Source: Comamonas sp. SCN 67-35
GTDB taxonomy: Bacteria > Pseudomonadota > Gammaproteobacteria > Burkholderiales > Burkholderiaceae_C
NCBI GenBank assembly: GCA_001725255.1
Contig: MEFV01000018.1
Span: forward strand, 1 to 58,026
Length of the DNA: 58,026 nucleotides
Reading direction: 5' to 3'
Position 1 is the stretch's first letter; each line of letters starts with the position of its first letter. A program made the translations under genes and the position numbers. The notes beneath the pieces are model-generated. The model did no database searches. It worked only from the letters and a program-made list of their open reading frames with translations, and had not been told where the DNA came from. Of this stretch, positions 27,519-37,844 are shown piece by piece.

Positions 27519-29400
27519 CCTGCAGGCCGCCACCACGCTCAGCCACGCAAATGCGATCGCGCCCCTGCTCCTTGGCCCGGTAGAGTGCATCGTCGGCGCG
27601 GCGCAGCAGCTCCTGCACCGAACCGCCCTCGACGGGCGAGGCGCAAGCAATGCCCATGCTCACGCTCACCGTGCCGAATGCCGAGCCCGGATGCGGCAGC
27701 GCCAGCCGCCGCAGCTCTTCGCGTATGTGCTCGCACACCTGCATCAAGCCCGCGCTCGCCACGCCGGGGGCCAGCACGACGAACTCCTCACCACCGTAGC
27801 GCGCCACCACGTCGGTATGGCGCTGCACGCTGCGCGCCATGATCTGGGTGATGCGGCGCAGACATTCGTCACCCGCCTGATGGCCCAGGTGGTCGTTGTA
27901 GGACTTGAACCAATCGACGTCGAGCAGCGCCAGGCTGATCGGCTCGCCCGAGCGGCGCGCGCGCTGCCACTCGGCCTGCAGCGCCGCGTCGAAATGGCGC
28001 CGGTTGGCGATGCCCGTGAGGCCATCGGTCATGCTCAGGGCGGAAAGCTGGCGGTTGACGCGAGACAGCTCCCTGGTGCGCTCCTGCACCTTCTGCTCCA
28101 GCTGCTGCTCGGAACGCTGGAGATGCTCGATGAGCCGGGTCTGGGCTTCAAGCAGCTCGCGCTGCATCGCGATCTTTTCGCGCCGCATCTGTCCATAGCG
28201 ATCGGCCAGCGCCAGCGCCAGCAGCACCATTTCCAGCGCCGAGCCGATCTGCATCGCATTGGCCGTCACGACGTTGGTGGCCACGAGCCCCATGGCGCGC
28301 AGAACATTGACCAGGGCTCCCGCTGCAAGGGCCAGCGCCGCCACGCCGTAGAAGTAGGCGCTGCGCTGGTGCCTGACGACGCCCTGCGCGATCACGGCCG
28401 CGGCCACCAGGATGGCCAGCAGGTAGACCACGGCCGCCGGCTTGATCAGGGTCTGGCCGGTGAATGGAAACACGGCCGGGCTCAGCAGGAAGAACCACAC
28501 CATCGCCCGCAGCGCCGCGTCCCACCGCGCCAGCGTCTGCCGGGTGTCGAGCAGGCTGCGCATGAACTGCAACCCCGTGGCGATGGCAAAGGAGTAGCCG
28601 AACGTGGAGGCGAGGTCCGACCACCACGGCGGCTCGAACGGCATGAACTGCTTGACCAGCCCGTTCTGCCCGGCCAGCGCAAACGCCATCGACGACACGA
28701 AGAACACATAGAAGAGAAAGATGCGCTCGCGCAGCCAGATGAAAATCAGCAGGTTGAAAAGCACCATGGCCGCCGCCATGCCGAAGTACCAGGCCTGCGC
28801 CGCGGCATCGGCCGCCATGTGGCGCTCGAAGGCCGCGGGCTCCCACAGGCGCAAGGGAACAATGAAGGCCGTGAGCGACTGCACGCGCAGATAGAAGGTC
28901 TGCTGCGAATGCGCCCCCAGGTGCAGGGGAAAGGCGAACTGGCGCCACGCGATGGGGCGCGACGCGAACGGTGCCGTCACGCCGGTCTCCACGGAGCGCA
29001 CCGTGCCGTCATCGGCCAGCTGGTAGAGCGCGACATGCGACAGCCGCGCATACCCGACGTCCAGCACCCGCGTCAGTGCATCGTCACCCGAATTGTCCAG
29101 CGTGAAGCGAAACCACCAGGCCGAGGGCGTGATACCGAAATTGAACGCGCCCGCCTTGCCGAGGCCGGCGGCAAAGCGCTCGGCGACGCCAGGCGTCGGC
29201 ATCTGCCGCGGCACCAGCGCTCCGCCCGGATCTTCCAGCGCCGCGACCGAGGGGCTGATATCCAGGCCCGCCGCCGGGATCGGGCGTGCATCCAGCGCCT
29301 GCGCGGACGCGGCCCAGGCCATGAACCACAGGCATGCCAGCGCCCACCGCACGAGCAGGCGATGGGAGACGAAGACGAAACGGACGCCGTGCCCAGGCAT
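27508..29400 (-). CDS. Membrane diguanylate cyclase with 7TMR-DISM sensor
   Basis: A 630-residue signalling protein. An N-terminal signal segment (about 12-35) leads to a periplasmic 7TMR-DISMED2-type sensing domain (about 40-180; GAFNFGITPSAWWFRFTLDN, FYLRVQSLTAFIVPLRLW). Seven membrane helices follow (about 205-400), then a coiled coil (about 410-460; LQRSEQQLEQKVQERTREL), then a GGDEF domain. The catalytic loop is RYGGEEFVVL (GGEEF form, active), with an RHTD sequence five residues before it as the inhibitory I-site. It should make cyclic di-GMP in response to an extracytoplasmic ligand, probably a carbohydrate-like compound. It overlaps the converging ABC gene. Confidence 0.9.
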   Translation of the reverse strand: MPGHGVRFVFVSHRLLVRWALACLWFMAWAASAQALDARPIPAAGLDISPSVAALEDPGGALVPRQMPTPGVAERFAAGLGKAGAFNFGITPSAWWFRFTLDNSGDDALTRVLDVGYARLSHVALYQLADDGTVRSVETGVTAPFASRPIAWRQFAFPLHLGAHSQQTFYLRVQSLTAFIVPLRLWEPAAFERHMAADAAAQAWYFGMAAAMVLFNLLIFIWLRERIFLFYVFFVSSMAFALAGQNGLVKQFMPFEPPWWSDLASTFGYSFAIATGLQFMRSLLDTRQTLARWDAALRAMVWFFLLSPAVFPFTGQTLIKPAAVVYLLAILVAAAVIAQGVVRHQRSAYFYGVAALALAAGALVNVLRAMGLVATNVVTANAMQIGSALEMVLLALALADRYGQMRREKIAMQRELLEAQTRLIEHLQRSEQQLEQKVQERTRELSRVNRQLSALSMTDGLTGIANRRHFDAALQAEWQRARRSGEPISLALLDVDWFKSYNDHLGHQAGDECLRRITQIMARSVQRHTDVVARYGGEEFVVLAPGVASAGLMQVCEHIREELRRLALPHPGSAFGTVSVSMGIACASPVEGGSVQELLRRADDALYRAKEQGRDRICVAERGGGLQAMP

Positions 29401-29411
29401 GGAACACCGCG

Positions 29412-30020
29412 TCAGGCCGGTTCATCCGTGCGCAGCCACCCGGTCACGCTCCAGCGCGTGTCGCGGCAGGGCAGGACGGCATGGGGCATGAGACCGCTCA
29501 CGAACACGGCCAGGCGCGCGTTCATCGGTGCAAACCGGGCGATCTCGGTCTCCGGATCGGTGGGCTGGTAAAAGCACAGCTCGCCGCCAAGGGCCGTATT
29601 CCAGTCCGGATTCAGGTAGAGAACGACGGAAATCTTGCGCAAATTGCGCCCACGGTGCTGGTCCAGATGCTTGCGGTAGCCCCGGCCTTCAGGATAGCGC
29701 GCAAAGTGGAACTCCTGACTGCGCACGCCCAGGTTGAAGCGCTCGTTGAGCACACCGCGCAACGCCGCCATCCACTCGAAGAACGGCAACTTCGCCACGC
29801 TTGAACCGGGTTGAACCCAGCAAATGGAATCGCCACGCACCTCGGGCTGCTGGCCGTTGGCGAGATCGAGGCCGAACTCTCCCGGCTCGAACGCACCGGC
29901 CTGCCAAAGCTGCTCGGCGTGCGCCCGCAATTCGCCGCACCACGAGGGCGGCACCGTGGTGTCGGTGACGCTCCAGCCCTGGCGATTGAGCGCGCTGATG
30001 ATCTGGTCGTACTCGCCCAT
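29412..30020 (-). CDS. 2-oxoglutarate/Fe(II)-dependent oxygenase (prolyl 4-hydroxylase-like)
   Basis: A 202-residue double-stranded beta-helix oxygenase. Iron ligands are in YRKHLDQHRGRN (HxD) and a distal His (SGLMPHAVLPC); the 2-oxoglutarate Arg is in TRWSVTGWLR. KISVVLYLNPDW and GGELCFYQP are typical of the P4Hc group. The conserved part starts at MGEYDQIISAL (ATG at 30020). A second in-frame ATG at 30065, with GAAGGG well placed upstream, would add MAPSEVGREGSEPKS, which looks like a low-complexity repeat rather than family sequence. It lies 57 bases after the BON lipoprotein gene on the same strand. Substrate unknown. Confidence 0.82.
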   Translation of the reverse strand: MGEYDQIISALNRQGWSVTDTTVPPSWCGELRAHAEQLWQAGAFEPGEFGLDLANGQQPEVRGDSICWVQPGSSVAKLPFFEWMAALRGVLNERFNLGVRSQEFHFARYPEGRGYRKHLDQHRGRNLRKISVVLYLNPDWNTALGGELCFYQPTDPETEIARFAPMNARLAVFVSGLMPHAVLPCRDTRWSVTGWLRTDEPA

Positions 30021-30077
30021 GCTCTTCGGCTCGCTCCCTTCGCGGCCCACTTCGCTCGGCGCCATGGGCCGCACCCT

Positions 30078-30491
30078 TCAGTTCACGGTCATGTTGTTGG
30101 CCACGGAACGCACGCCGGGCACGCGCGACGCGGCCCTGAGCGCCAGATCGCGCCCCAGGACGCCGTTGGCCGGCGAGCCGCTGATCTGAACGACGCCATC
30201 GCCCTGGGCGGTCACCTGGAGGCCATGGATCTTCGTGCGCGGATCGGCATCCAGCGCCGCGGCCACGCGCCGCTCCAGGTCGCGCTCGTACGCCTGGCGG
30301 GCCATTTCCCGCCGCTCCTGCGCATGCCCACGGTCGCCGTATCCGCGATCGCCGTATCCGTAACCCCCGCGATCGCCGTAGCCACCTCGATCGCCGGCAT
30401 AACCGCCAGCGCAAGCCGTCAGCACCCAGGTCGACAGGACGCCGACGACCAGCACCAGGCGACGACCGCCGCATTGCATGGACAGAGACAT
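30078..30491 (-). CDS. BON-domain lipoprotein
   Basis: A 137-residue lipoprotein. The ATG at 30491 opens a signal peptide ending in a lipobox (VLTAC, Cys near residue 26). A Gly/Tyr/Asp/Arg repeat follows (GDRGGYGDRGGYGYGDRGYG), then a helix (RREMARQAYERDLERRVAAA). A single BON domain follows at about 75-137 (TKIHGLQVTAQGDGVVQISG, VPGVRSVANNMTVN). BON domains bind phospholipid or peptidoglycan-linked partners and are common in envelope-stress lipoproteins. The function is inferred from the domain only. Confidence 0.8.
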   Translation of the reverse strand: MSLSMQCGGRRLVLVVGVLSTWVLTACAGGYAGDRGGYGDRGGYGYGDRGYGDRGHAQERREMARQAYERDLERRVAAALDADPRTKIHGLQVTAQGDGVVQISGSPANGVLGRDLALRAASRVPGVRSVANNMTVN

Positions 30492-30510
30492 GGCACACCC
30501 CCGAAGAATC

Positions 30511-30533
30511 AAAAGCCGCCGCAGTGCGGCGGC
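30511..30533 (-). terminator. Intrinsic terminator downstream of tpl
   Basis: Read on the minus strand, GCCGCCGCA (30533-30525) and TGCGGCGGC (30523-30515) are perfect 9-bp arms around a single base, followed by TTTT (30514-30511). It ends transcription coming from tpl and lies 20 bases upstream of the BON gene start. Confidence 0.75.
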
Positions 30534-30597
30534 GCGCCAAAGGGGCAAGCATAGCGCGGCGCGCATGCGCCACGGCGCGATCATGGCGGCGCGCCTG

Positions 30598-30621
30598 GCG
30601 GGCAGCCCGCAGGCTGCCCGC
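30598..30621 (-). terminator. Strong stem-loop right after tpl
   Basis: GCGGGCAGCC (30598-30607), loop CGCA, GGCTGCCCGC (30612-30621): a perfect 10-bp stem seven bases after the tpl stop, with no T-run. It probably protects the mRNA 3' end or slows polymerase before the intrinsic terminator at 30511-30533. Confidence 0.55.
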
Positions 30622-30628
30622 ACCCTCG

Positions 30629-32140
<1,512 letters not shown>

Positions 32141-32183
32141 TTATGGATGAAAACCAAAACAATGCTTTCTGTTTTTGTTTTTC

Positions 32184-32202
32184 AACGCAATTTTTCTGCG
32201 TT
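32184..32202 (-). promoter_or_regulatory. A/T-rich control region with palindrome between tnaA and tpl
   Basis: AACGCA (32184-32189) and TGCGTT (32197-32202) form a 6-7-6 inverted repeat inside a distinctly A/T-rich stretch (about 32140-32200) in the 180-base gap between the two lyase genes. It may hold a separate tpl promoter and operator or an upstream weak terminator for tnaA. No regulator gene is adjacent. Confidence 0.3.
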
Positions 32203-32241
32203 ACCTGACACCCAGGGCGCAGGCAACGCAGTTCTTTGCCA

Positions 32242-33612
32242 TCAGGCCCAGGCGCATTGCACGGTGAAGTGGCGCAGGAATTTCGGCTGCTTGGTGATCT
32301 TCACGCCGCGGATGCTCGCCGCCTTCTGCTTCACGTCCGCGATCACTTCGGCCGCGTAGTCGAAATGGCTCTGCGTGTACATGCGCCGCGGGAACGCCAG
32401 ACGCACGAGTTCCATGCTGTGAAAGGTCTCGGTCCCGTCTTCCAGATGCCGGCCGAACATCATCGAGCCGACCTCGACGCCGCGGATGCCGCCCTCCAGA
32501 TACAGCGCATTGCACAGCGCCCACGCGGGGTAGTGCGCGACCGGCATGTCGGGCAGCACGGTTTTCGCGTCGATGTAGACGGCGTGGCCGCCGGTGGGTT
32601 TGACAAAGCCCACGCCCGCCGCGTCCAGCTTTTCACCCAGGTATTCGGCCGTGCGCAGGCGGTAGCGCAGGTAGTCCTCGTCGAGCCCCTCCTCCAGCCC
32701 CACGGCCAGCGCCTCCAGGTCGCGCCCGGCCATGCCGCCGTAGGTGGGAAAGCCTTCCATCATGATGAGGTCGTTCCTCACCTCGTCGAGCCATTCGTCC
32801 GAGCGCAGCACGATGAAGCCGCCGATGTTGACCATGCCGTCCTTCTTGGCGCTCATCGTCGCGCCGTCGGCGTAGGAGAACATCTCCTGGGCGATGGCGC
32901 GCACGCTGGTGTTTTCATACCCGCCCTCGCGCATCTTGATGAACATCGCGTTCTCGGCGAAGCGGCACACATCCATCACCAGCGGCTTGCCGTATTTCTT
33001 GAGCAAGGCGGCGTAGGCACGGATGTTGGCCATGGCCACGGGCTGGCCGCCACCGGTGTTGTTGGTCACGGTGATCATGCCGAACGGGATGCGCGCGCCC
33101 TCCTTCCTGAGCAGCGCCTCGACGCGTTCCAGGTCGATGTTGCCCTTGAAAGGATGAATGGTGGCGGGCTCCAGCCCCTCGGAGATCACGCAGTCCAGCG
33201 CCTCTACGCCCACATATTCCAGATTGGCACGCGTGGTGTCGAAGTGGCAGTTGCTCGGCACCAGATCGCCCTTCTTGCAGACTGCGGTGAACAGCACCTT
33301 CTCGGCCGCGCGGCCCTGGTGCGTGGGCACGAAGTGCTGCATGCCGGTGATGTCCTGGACTACCTTTTCCAGCCGGAAGAAGCTGCGCGCGCCGGCGTAG
33401 CTCTCGTCGCCTTCCATGATCGCGCCCCACTGGCGCGCGGACATCGCGCCGGTGCCAGAATCGGTGAGCCAGTCGATCAGCACGTCCTCGGCGCGCAGCT
33501 GAAAGACGTTGAGCCGGGCCGCTTGCAGCAGGCGCTCGCGCTCGGCGCGCGTGGTCATGCGAATCGGCTCCACACTCTTGATGCGAAACGGCTCGATCAT
33601 GGTTTTGGGCAT
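32242..33612 (-). CDS. tnaA: Tryptophanase (tryptophan indole-lyase)
   Basis: A 456-residue PLP enzyme that splits tryptophan to indole, pyruvate and ammonium. It belongs to the same beta-eliminating lyase family as the gene downstream, but the discriminating residues are those of tryptophanase: Asp in CHFDTTRANLE (Asp137 of E. coli TnaA), VGSMMFGR in place of the phenol-lyase Arg segment, and His in FLRHFTVQ (His463). The PLP lysine is in TMSAKKDGMVNIGGF. The ATG at 33612 (MPKTMIEPFRIK) follows GAGGAAAA. No Trp-containing leader like tnaC is visible upstream. Confidence 0.9.
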   Translation of the reverse strand: MPKTMIEPFRIKSVEPIRMTTRAERERLLQAARLNVFQLRAEDVLIDWLTDSGTGAMSARQWGAIMEGDESYAGARSFFRLEKVVQDITGMQHFVPTHQGRAAEKVLFTAVCKKGDLVPSNCHFDTTRANLEYVGVEALDCVISEGLEPATIHPFKGNIDLERVEALLRKEGARIPFGMITVTNNTGGGQPVAMANIRAYAALLKKYGKPLVMDVCRFAENAMFIKMREGGYENTSVRAIAQEMFSYADGATMSAKKDGMVNIGGFIVLRSDEWLDEVRNDLIMMEGFPTYGGMAGRDLEALAVGLEEGLDEDYLRYRLRTAEYLGEKLDAAGVGFVKPTGGHAVYIDAKTVLPDMPVAHYPAWALCNALYLEGGIRGVEVGSMMFGRHLEDGTETFHSMELVRLAFPRRMYTQSHFDYAAEVIADVKQKAASIRGVKITKQPKFLRHFTVQCAWA

Positions 33613-33770
33613 GTGTTTTCCTCGTGGGTCAATGGAATGCGACGAAGGTAGCGCCCTGAAATTTCCATGGTGTCGCTTTTTTCGCACAGTTGGAGGAAAT
33701 GGTCCGCTATCACCAGGGCCGGCCGGAGCCCGCGGCCTGATACGCTGATGCATCCGTCACGGGGAGCCCC

Positions 33771-35135
33771 ATGTCCGTCCAGATCACCTTCCTCGGCGCC
33801 GCCGGCACCGTCACCGGCTCGAAATTCCTGGTGCGCCACGGCACGCAGACGCTGCTCGTCGATTGCGGGCTGTTCCAGGGCTACAAGCTGCTGCGCGAGC
33901 GCAACTGGCAACCGCTGCCCATCGCATCCGCGGCCATCGACGCCGTGGTGCTCACGCACGCGCACCTGGACCACAGCGGCTACCTGCCGCTGCTGGCCAG
34001 GAACGGCTTCGGCAGCCCGGTGTTCTGCACGCCCGGCACGCGCGACCTCTGCGCCATCCTGCTGCCCGACAGCGGCCATCTGCAGGAAGAAGACGCCAAT
34101 TACCTCAACCGCCACAAGCTCAGCAAGCACGACCCCGCGCTGCCGCTGTACACCCGCCAGGACGCGCTGCACAGCCTGCATCTGCTGCGCACGCAGGGCT
34201 GGCACCAGCCGTTCGAGCCGCTGCCGGGCTGGCGCGCCACCTTCAGCCGCGCGGGCCACATCCTGGGCGCGGCCAGCGTGCTGCTGGAGGTCGGCGGGCG
34301 GCGCATCCTGTTTTCGGGCGACCTGGGACGCCCCGACGACCTGCTGATGCGCGCACCCGAGCCGCCGCCCGCAGCCGACGTGGTGCTGATCGAATCCACC
34401 TACGGCGACCGCGAGCACCCCGACAGCAAGGTGCTGGACGACCTCGCCGAGCCGCTGGCGCGTCTGGCTGCGCGCGGCGGCGTGGCGGTGGTGCCGGTGT
34501 TCGCAGTGGGGCGTGCGCAGACGGTGCTGCATGCCATCGCCCAGCTCAAGCTGCGCGGCGTGCTGCCTCAGGCGCTGCCGGTGTTTCTCGACAGCCCGAT
34601 GGCGGTGCAGGCCACCGAGCTCTACGGCAGCCACCGCGACGAGCACCGGCTGGACACCGCCGCGCTGCACGCGATGGCGCGCTGCACCACGCTGGTGCAC
34701 AGCGTGGACGAATCGAAGGCGCTCGCGCGCATGCACGGCCCTCGCGTCATCCTCTCGGCCAGCGGCATGGCCACCGGCGGGCGCGTGCTGCACCACCTGC
34801 AGCACTACGCGGGCGACCACCGCGCCATGATCATCCTGACCGGCCACCAGGCGCCAGGCACGCGCGGTGCGCGCATCGCCGCGGGCGAGAAGAGCATTCG
34901 CATCCACGGCCAGGACGTGGCCATTCGCGCCGAGGTGGTGCAACTGGCCAGCGCCTCGGCGCATGCCGACCACGCGCAACTGCTCGACTGGCTGGGCCGG
35001 ATGCCTGACCGGCCCGAGCGCGTGTTCGTGGTGCACGGCGAGATCGCCGCGTCCGACCACCTGCGCGAGGACATCGCCCACCGCCTGGGCTGGAACGCGC
35101 AGATGCCGGAACACGGGGCGACGCTGGATATCTGA
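33771..35135 (+). CDS. Metallo-beta-lactamase / beta-CASP ribonuclease-like protein
   Basis: A 454-residue protein of the CPSF/RNase J-like beta-CASP group. The metal site motif HAHLDHSGYLP (near residue 65) and FSRAGHILGAAS belong to the metallo-beta-lactamase fold. FSGDLGRPDD follows, then the beta-CASP insertion (about 200-360; LIESTYGDREHP, VVPVFAVGRAQTVL, FLDSPMAVQATELY) and RMMBL end motifs (VILSASGMATGGRVLHHL, ILTGHQAPGTRGA, ASASAHADHAQLLDW). It probably cuts or trims RNA. The ATG at 33771 follows GGGGAG. It is divergent from tnaA across 158 bases. Confidence 0.88.
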   Translation: MSVQITFLGAAGTVTGSKFLVRHGTQTLLVDCGLFQGYKLLRERNWQPLPIASAAIDAVVLTHAHLDHSGYLPLLARNGFGSPVFCTPGTRDLCAILLPDSGHLQEEDANYLNRHKLSKHDPALPLYTRQDALHSLHLLRTQGWHQPFEPLPGWRATFSRAGHILGAASVLLEVGGRRILFSGDLGRPDDLLMRAPEPPPAADVVLIESTYGDREHPDSKVLDDLAEPLARLAARGGVAVVPVFAVGRAQTVLHAIAQLKLRGVLPQALPVFLDSPMAVQATELYGSHRDEHRLDTAALHAMARCTTLVHSVDESKALARMHGPRVILSASGMATGGRVLHHLQHYAGDHRAMIILTGHQAPGTRGARIAAGEKSIRIHGQDVAIRAEVVQLASASAHADHAQLLDWLGRMPDRPERVFVVHGEIAASDHLREDIAHRLGWNAQMPEHGATLDI

Positions 35136-35142
35136 AGGAAAT

Positions 35143-35179
35143 GGCCTCAAACCCTTTGCCAGCAAGCGCTGACAGCTAT
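35143..35179 (-). repeat. 37-nt palindromic repeat, intergenic copy
   Basis: On the reverse strand it reads ATAGCTGTCAGCGCTTGCTG and ends TTTGAGGCC. It lies 7 bases after the stop of the beta-CASP gene. It has the same length and end sequences as copies at 38515-38551 and 48505-48541, and shares a 15-base identity with the copy inside mutL. Confidence 0.65.
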
Positions 35180-35215
35180 GGTTTCGAGAAAACGATGACC
35201 ACGCCTTCATCTATT

Positions 35216-35232
35216 CATCGTATTTCACGATG
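35216..35232. promoter_or_regulatory. Inverted repeat upstream of the leu-linked LysR gene
   Basis: CATCGT (35216-35221), spacer ATTTC, ACGATG (35227-35232): a perfect 6-5-6 palindrome 65 bases before the LysR start, the usual placement for a LysR-type autoregulatory site. Confidence 0.35.
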
Positions 35233-35297
35233 TTGATTGCGCGAACTAACAGGTAATCCACGGTCATCCATCGCCAAACACGACGAAAATACCATCG

Positions 35298-36221
35298 ATG
35301 GAAGGCCCCGAGCGCAGTTTCGCGCGCCGCATCGACCTGACCTCGCTGCAACTCTTCGTCGCCGTGTGCGAACTCGGCGGCATCGGCCGCGCGGCGCAGC
35401 AGGAATACATCGCCGCCTCGGCGGTGAGCAAGCGCCTGTCCGATCTCGAAGCCGTGGTGGGCACGCCGCTGCTGCGGCGCAGCCGCCGCGGTGTCACCCC
35501 CACACCCGCGGGCGAGAGCCTGCTGCACCACGCACGCGCCGTGCTGTTCGGCCTGGAGCGCATGCAGGGCGAACTCGCCGAGTACGCCGAGGGCGTGCGC
35601 GGCCATGTGCGCATGCACGCCAACCTCTCGGCCATCGTGCAGTTCCTGCCCGAGGACCTGGGCACGTTTGCCCGCGCGCATGCTCAGATCAAGATCGATC
35701 TGCAGGAGCACCTCTCTCCCGCCGTGGCGCACGCGGTGGCCGAGGGCGCGGCCGATCTGGGCATCTGCAGCCTGCGCGCCAGCGGCACCGCCCTGCAAAG
35801 CCGCGCCTACCGCAACGACCGGCTGGTCGTCGTCGTGCCGCGCTCGCACCCGCTCGCGGCGCGCAAGGCGGTGGCGTTCGACGAGGTGCTGGCCTGGGAC
35901 ATCGTCGGCCTGCACGCGGGCAGCTCGATCAGCCTGGCTATGCGCGCGGCGGCCGCGCAGGCAGCCCGCCCGCTGCGCCAGCGCATCCAGGTCACGAGCC
36001 TGGACGCGATGTGCCGCATGATCGACAACGGCCTGGGCATCGGCCTGCTGCCCGACCGCGCGTTCACGCTGATGCAGGGCATGGGGCAGCTCGCCGCCGT
36101 GGCGCTGCAGGAGCCCTGGGCCGAGCGCGAGCTGCGCCTCGTCGCGCGCGACTTCGACGCCCTGCCCGCGGCCGCGCGGCTGCTCGCGGACCAGATCGCG
36201 CCCCGGACGGTGGATCACTAG
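35298..36221 (+). CDS. LysR-family regulator upstream of leuC
   Basis: A 307-residue LysR-type regulator. The helix-turn-helix lies at about residues 13-72 (SLQLFVAVCELGGIGRAAQQ, IAASAVSKRLSDLEAVVGTP) and the two-lobed effector domain at about 95-300 (GHVRMHANLSAIVQFLPED, DNGLGIGLLPDRAF). The start is the ATG at 35298. It is encoded 54 bases before leuC on the same strand and is a candidate regulator of the leu genes. In many Burkholderiales a LysR gene precedes leuC; its effector is not known to me. Confidence 0.87.
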   Translation: MEGPERSFARRIDLTSLQLFVAVCELGGIGRAAQQEYIAASAVSKRLSDLEAVVGTPLLRRSRRGVTPTPAGESLLHHARAVLFGLERMQGELAEYAEGVRGHVRMHANLSAIVQFLPEDLGTFARAHAQIKIDLQEHLSPAVAHAVAEGAADLGICSLRASGTALQSRAYRNDRLVVVVPRSHPLAARKAVAFDEVLAWDIVGLHAGSSISLAMRAAAAQAARPLRQRIQVTSLDAMCRMIDNGLGIGLLPDRAFTLMQGMGQLAAVALQEPWAERELRLVARDFDALPAAARLLADQIAPRTVDH

Positions 36222-36275
36222 AATTTGAAACTCGCCCAGACGCACCCGGACGGGCGAACAACGCAAGAGGAAACG

Positions 36276-37697
36276 ATGGGACGCACCCTGTACGACAAAG
36301 TCTTCGACGAGCACGTCGTCCATACCGAAGAGGACGGCACCGCCCTGCTCTACATCGATCGCCACCTGGTGCACGAGGTGACGAGCCCGCAGGCCTTCGA
36401 GGGTCTGCGCGAGGCGGGGCGTCAGGTCTGGCGCAACACCTCCATCATCGCCACGGCCGACCACAACACGCCCACCACCGGCTGGGAGCGGGGCTACGAC
36501 GGCATCGCCGACCCGATCAGCAAGCTGCAGATCGAGACACTGGACGAGAACATCGCCAAGAGCGGCGCCGCCGCGTTCTTTCCCTTCCTGTCGCGCCGCC
36601 AGGGCATCGTGCACGTGATCGGCCCGGAAAACGGCGCGACGCTGCCCGGCATGACCGTGGTCTGCGGCGACAGCCACACCAGCACGCACGGCGCGTTCGG
36701 CGCGCTGGCGCACGGCATAGGCACGAGCGAGGTCGAGCACGTGCTGGCCACGCAGTGCCTGCTGGCCAAGAAGGCGAAGAACATGCTGGTGCGCGTGAAC
36801 GGCCAGGTGGCGCCGGGCATCACCGCCAAGGACATCGTGCTCGCCATCATCGGCAAGATCGGCACGGCCGGCGGCACCGGCTACACCATCGAGTTCGGCG
36901 GCGAGGCGATCCGTGCGCTCTCGATGGAAGGCCGCATGACGGTGTGCAACATGACCATAGAAGCCGGCGCGCGCGCGGGCATGATCGCGGTCGACCAGAA
37001 AACCATCGACTACTTCAAGGGCAGGCCGCTTGCGCCCACTGGCGTGGAGTGGGACCAGGCGGTGGCCTACTGGAAGACGCTGCACTCGGACGCCGACGCG
37101 CACTTCGACACCATCGTCGAGCTGCAGGGCGCGGACATCCTGCCGCAGGTCACCTGGGGCACCAACCCCGAGATGGTGACCGACATCAACGGCCGCGTGC
37201 CCGACCCCGACAAGGAAAAGGACGCAAGCCGCCGCCACGCGATCGAGCGCGCGCTGACCTACATGGGCCTGGAACCCGGCAAGGCGATGACCGACATCTT
37301 CGTGGACAAGATCTTCATCGGCTCGTGCACCAACAGCCGCATCGAGGACCTGCGCGCCGCTGCCGCCGTGGTGAAGAAGCTCAACCAGAAGATCGCGAAG
37401 AACATCAAACTGGCGATGGTCGTGCCCGGCTCGGGCCTGGTGAAGGAACAGGCCGAGCGCGAGGGACTGGACAAGATCTTCCTGGGCGCGGGCTTCGAAT
37501 GGCGCGAACCGGGCTGCTCGATGTGCCTGGCGATGAACGCCGACCGGCTGGAAAAGGGCGAGCGCTGCGCCTCCACCTCCAACCGCAACTTCGAAGGCCG
37601 CCAGGGCGCGGGCGGGCGCACCCACCTCGTGAGCCCGGCCATGGCCGCGGCCGCCGCGATCCACGGCCACTTCGTCGACATCCGCCAATTCGCCTGA
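36276..37697 (+). CDS. leuC: 3-isopropylmalate dehydratase large subunit LeuC
   Basis: A 473-residue aconitase-family subunit that, with LeuD, converts 2-isopropylmalate to 3-isopropylmalate in leucine synthesis. The three 4Fe-4S cysteines are in [11 protein letters not shown] (one) and GCSMCLAMN (two). Substrate motifs [29 protein letters not shown] and [11 protein letters not shown] are all present. The ATG at 36276 follows AAGAGGAAA. A TAGAAT sequence at about 36219 could be a -10 for leuC separate from the LysR gene. It is first in a leuC-entericidin-leuD-leuB run. Confidence 0.96.
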   Translation: MGRTLYDKVFDEHVVHTEEDGTALLYIDRHLVHEVTSPQAFEGLREAGRQVWRNTSIIATADHNTPTTGWERGYDGIADPISKLQIETLDENIAKSGAAAFFPFLSRRQGIVHVIGPENGATLPGMTVVCGDSHTSTHGAFGALAHGIGTSEVEHVLATQCLLAKKAKNMLVRVNGQVAPGITAKDIVLAIIGKIGTAGGTGYTIEFGGEAIRALSMEGRMTVCNMTIEAGARAGMIAVDQKTIDYFKGRPLAPTGVEWDQAVAYWKTLHSDADAHFDTIVELQGADILPQVTWGTNPEMVTDINGRVPDPDKEKDASRRHAIERALTYMGLEPGKAMTDIFVDKIFIGSCTNSRIEDLRAAAAVVKKLNQKIAKNIKLAMVVPGSGLVKEQAEREGLDKIFLGAGFEWREPGCSMCLAMNADRLEKGERCASTSNRNFEGRQGAGGRTHLVSPAMAAAAAIHGHFVDIRQFA

Positions 37698-37707
37698 AGG
37701 AACCCCC

Positions 37708-37833
37708 ATGCTCAAAGCGACCGCACTCGTTTCCCTGCTGCTCGCCGTGCTCCTTGCCGGATGCAACACCGTCAAGGGCATGGGCCAGGACGTGCAAAAG
37801 GCCGGCAGCGCGATCGAGCGCGCGGCCAAATAA
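37708..37833 (+). CDS. Entericidin A/B-type small lipoprotein
   Basis: A 41-residue lipoprotein. The ATG at 37708 follows GAAGGAAC. The signal peptide [19 protein letters not shown] ends in a lipobox (LAGC, Cys19). The mature part starts [20 protein letters not shown], matching the entericidin family pattern (CNTxxGxGxDxxxxGxxIexaa). Entericidins are tiny outer-membrane lipoproteins; EcnB acts as a bacteriolytic toxin in enterics, but the role in betaproteobacteria is not clear. It is placed 10 bases after leuC and 11 before leuD, so it is cotranscribed with leucine genes. Confidence 0.88.
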   Translation: MLKATALVSLLLAVLLAGCNTVKGMGQDVQKAGSAIERAAK

Positions 37834-37844
37834 CAGGACACACC

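Noticed and set aside
30021..30074. Upstream starts of the 2OG oxygenase as the true N-terminus
   Set aside because: The extension is low-complexity and not part of the domain; kept only as an alternative start because of its good ribosome site.
33597..33668. Short frame (23 codons, MEISGRYLRRIPLTHEENTC...) running into the tnaA start, considered as a tnaC-like leader
   Set aside because: It has no Trp codon and no ribosome site, and overlaps the tnaA start out of frame; it lacks the features of TnaC.
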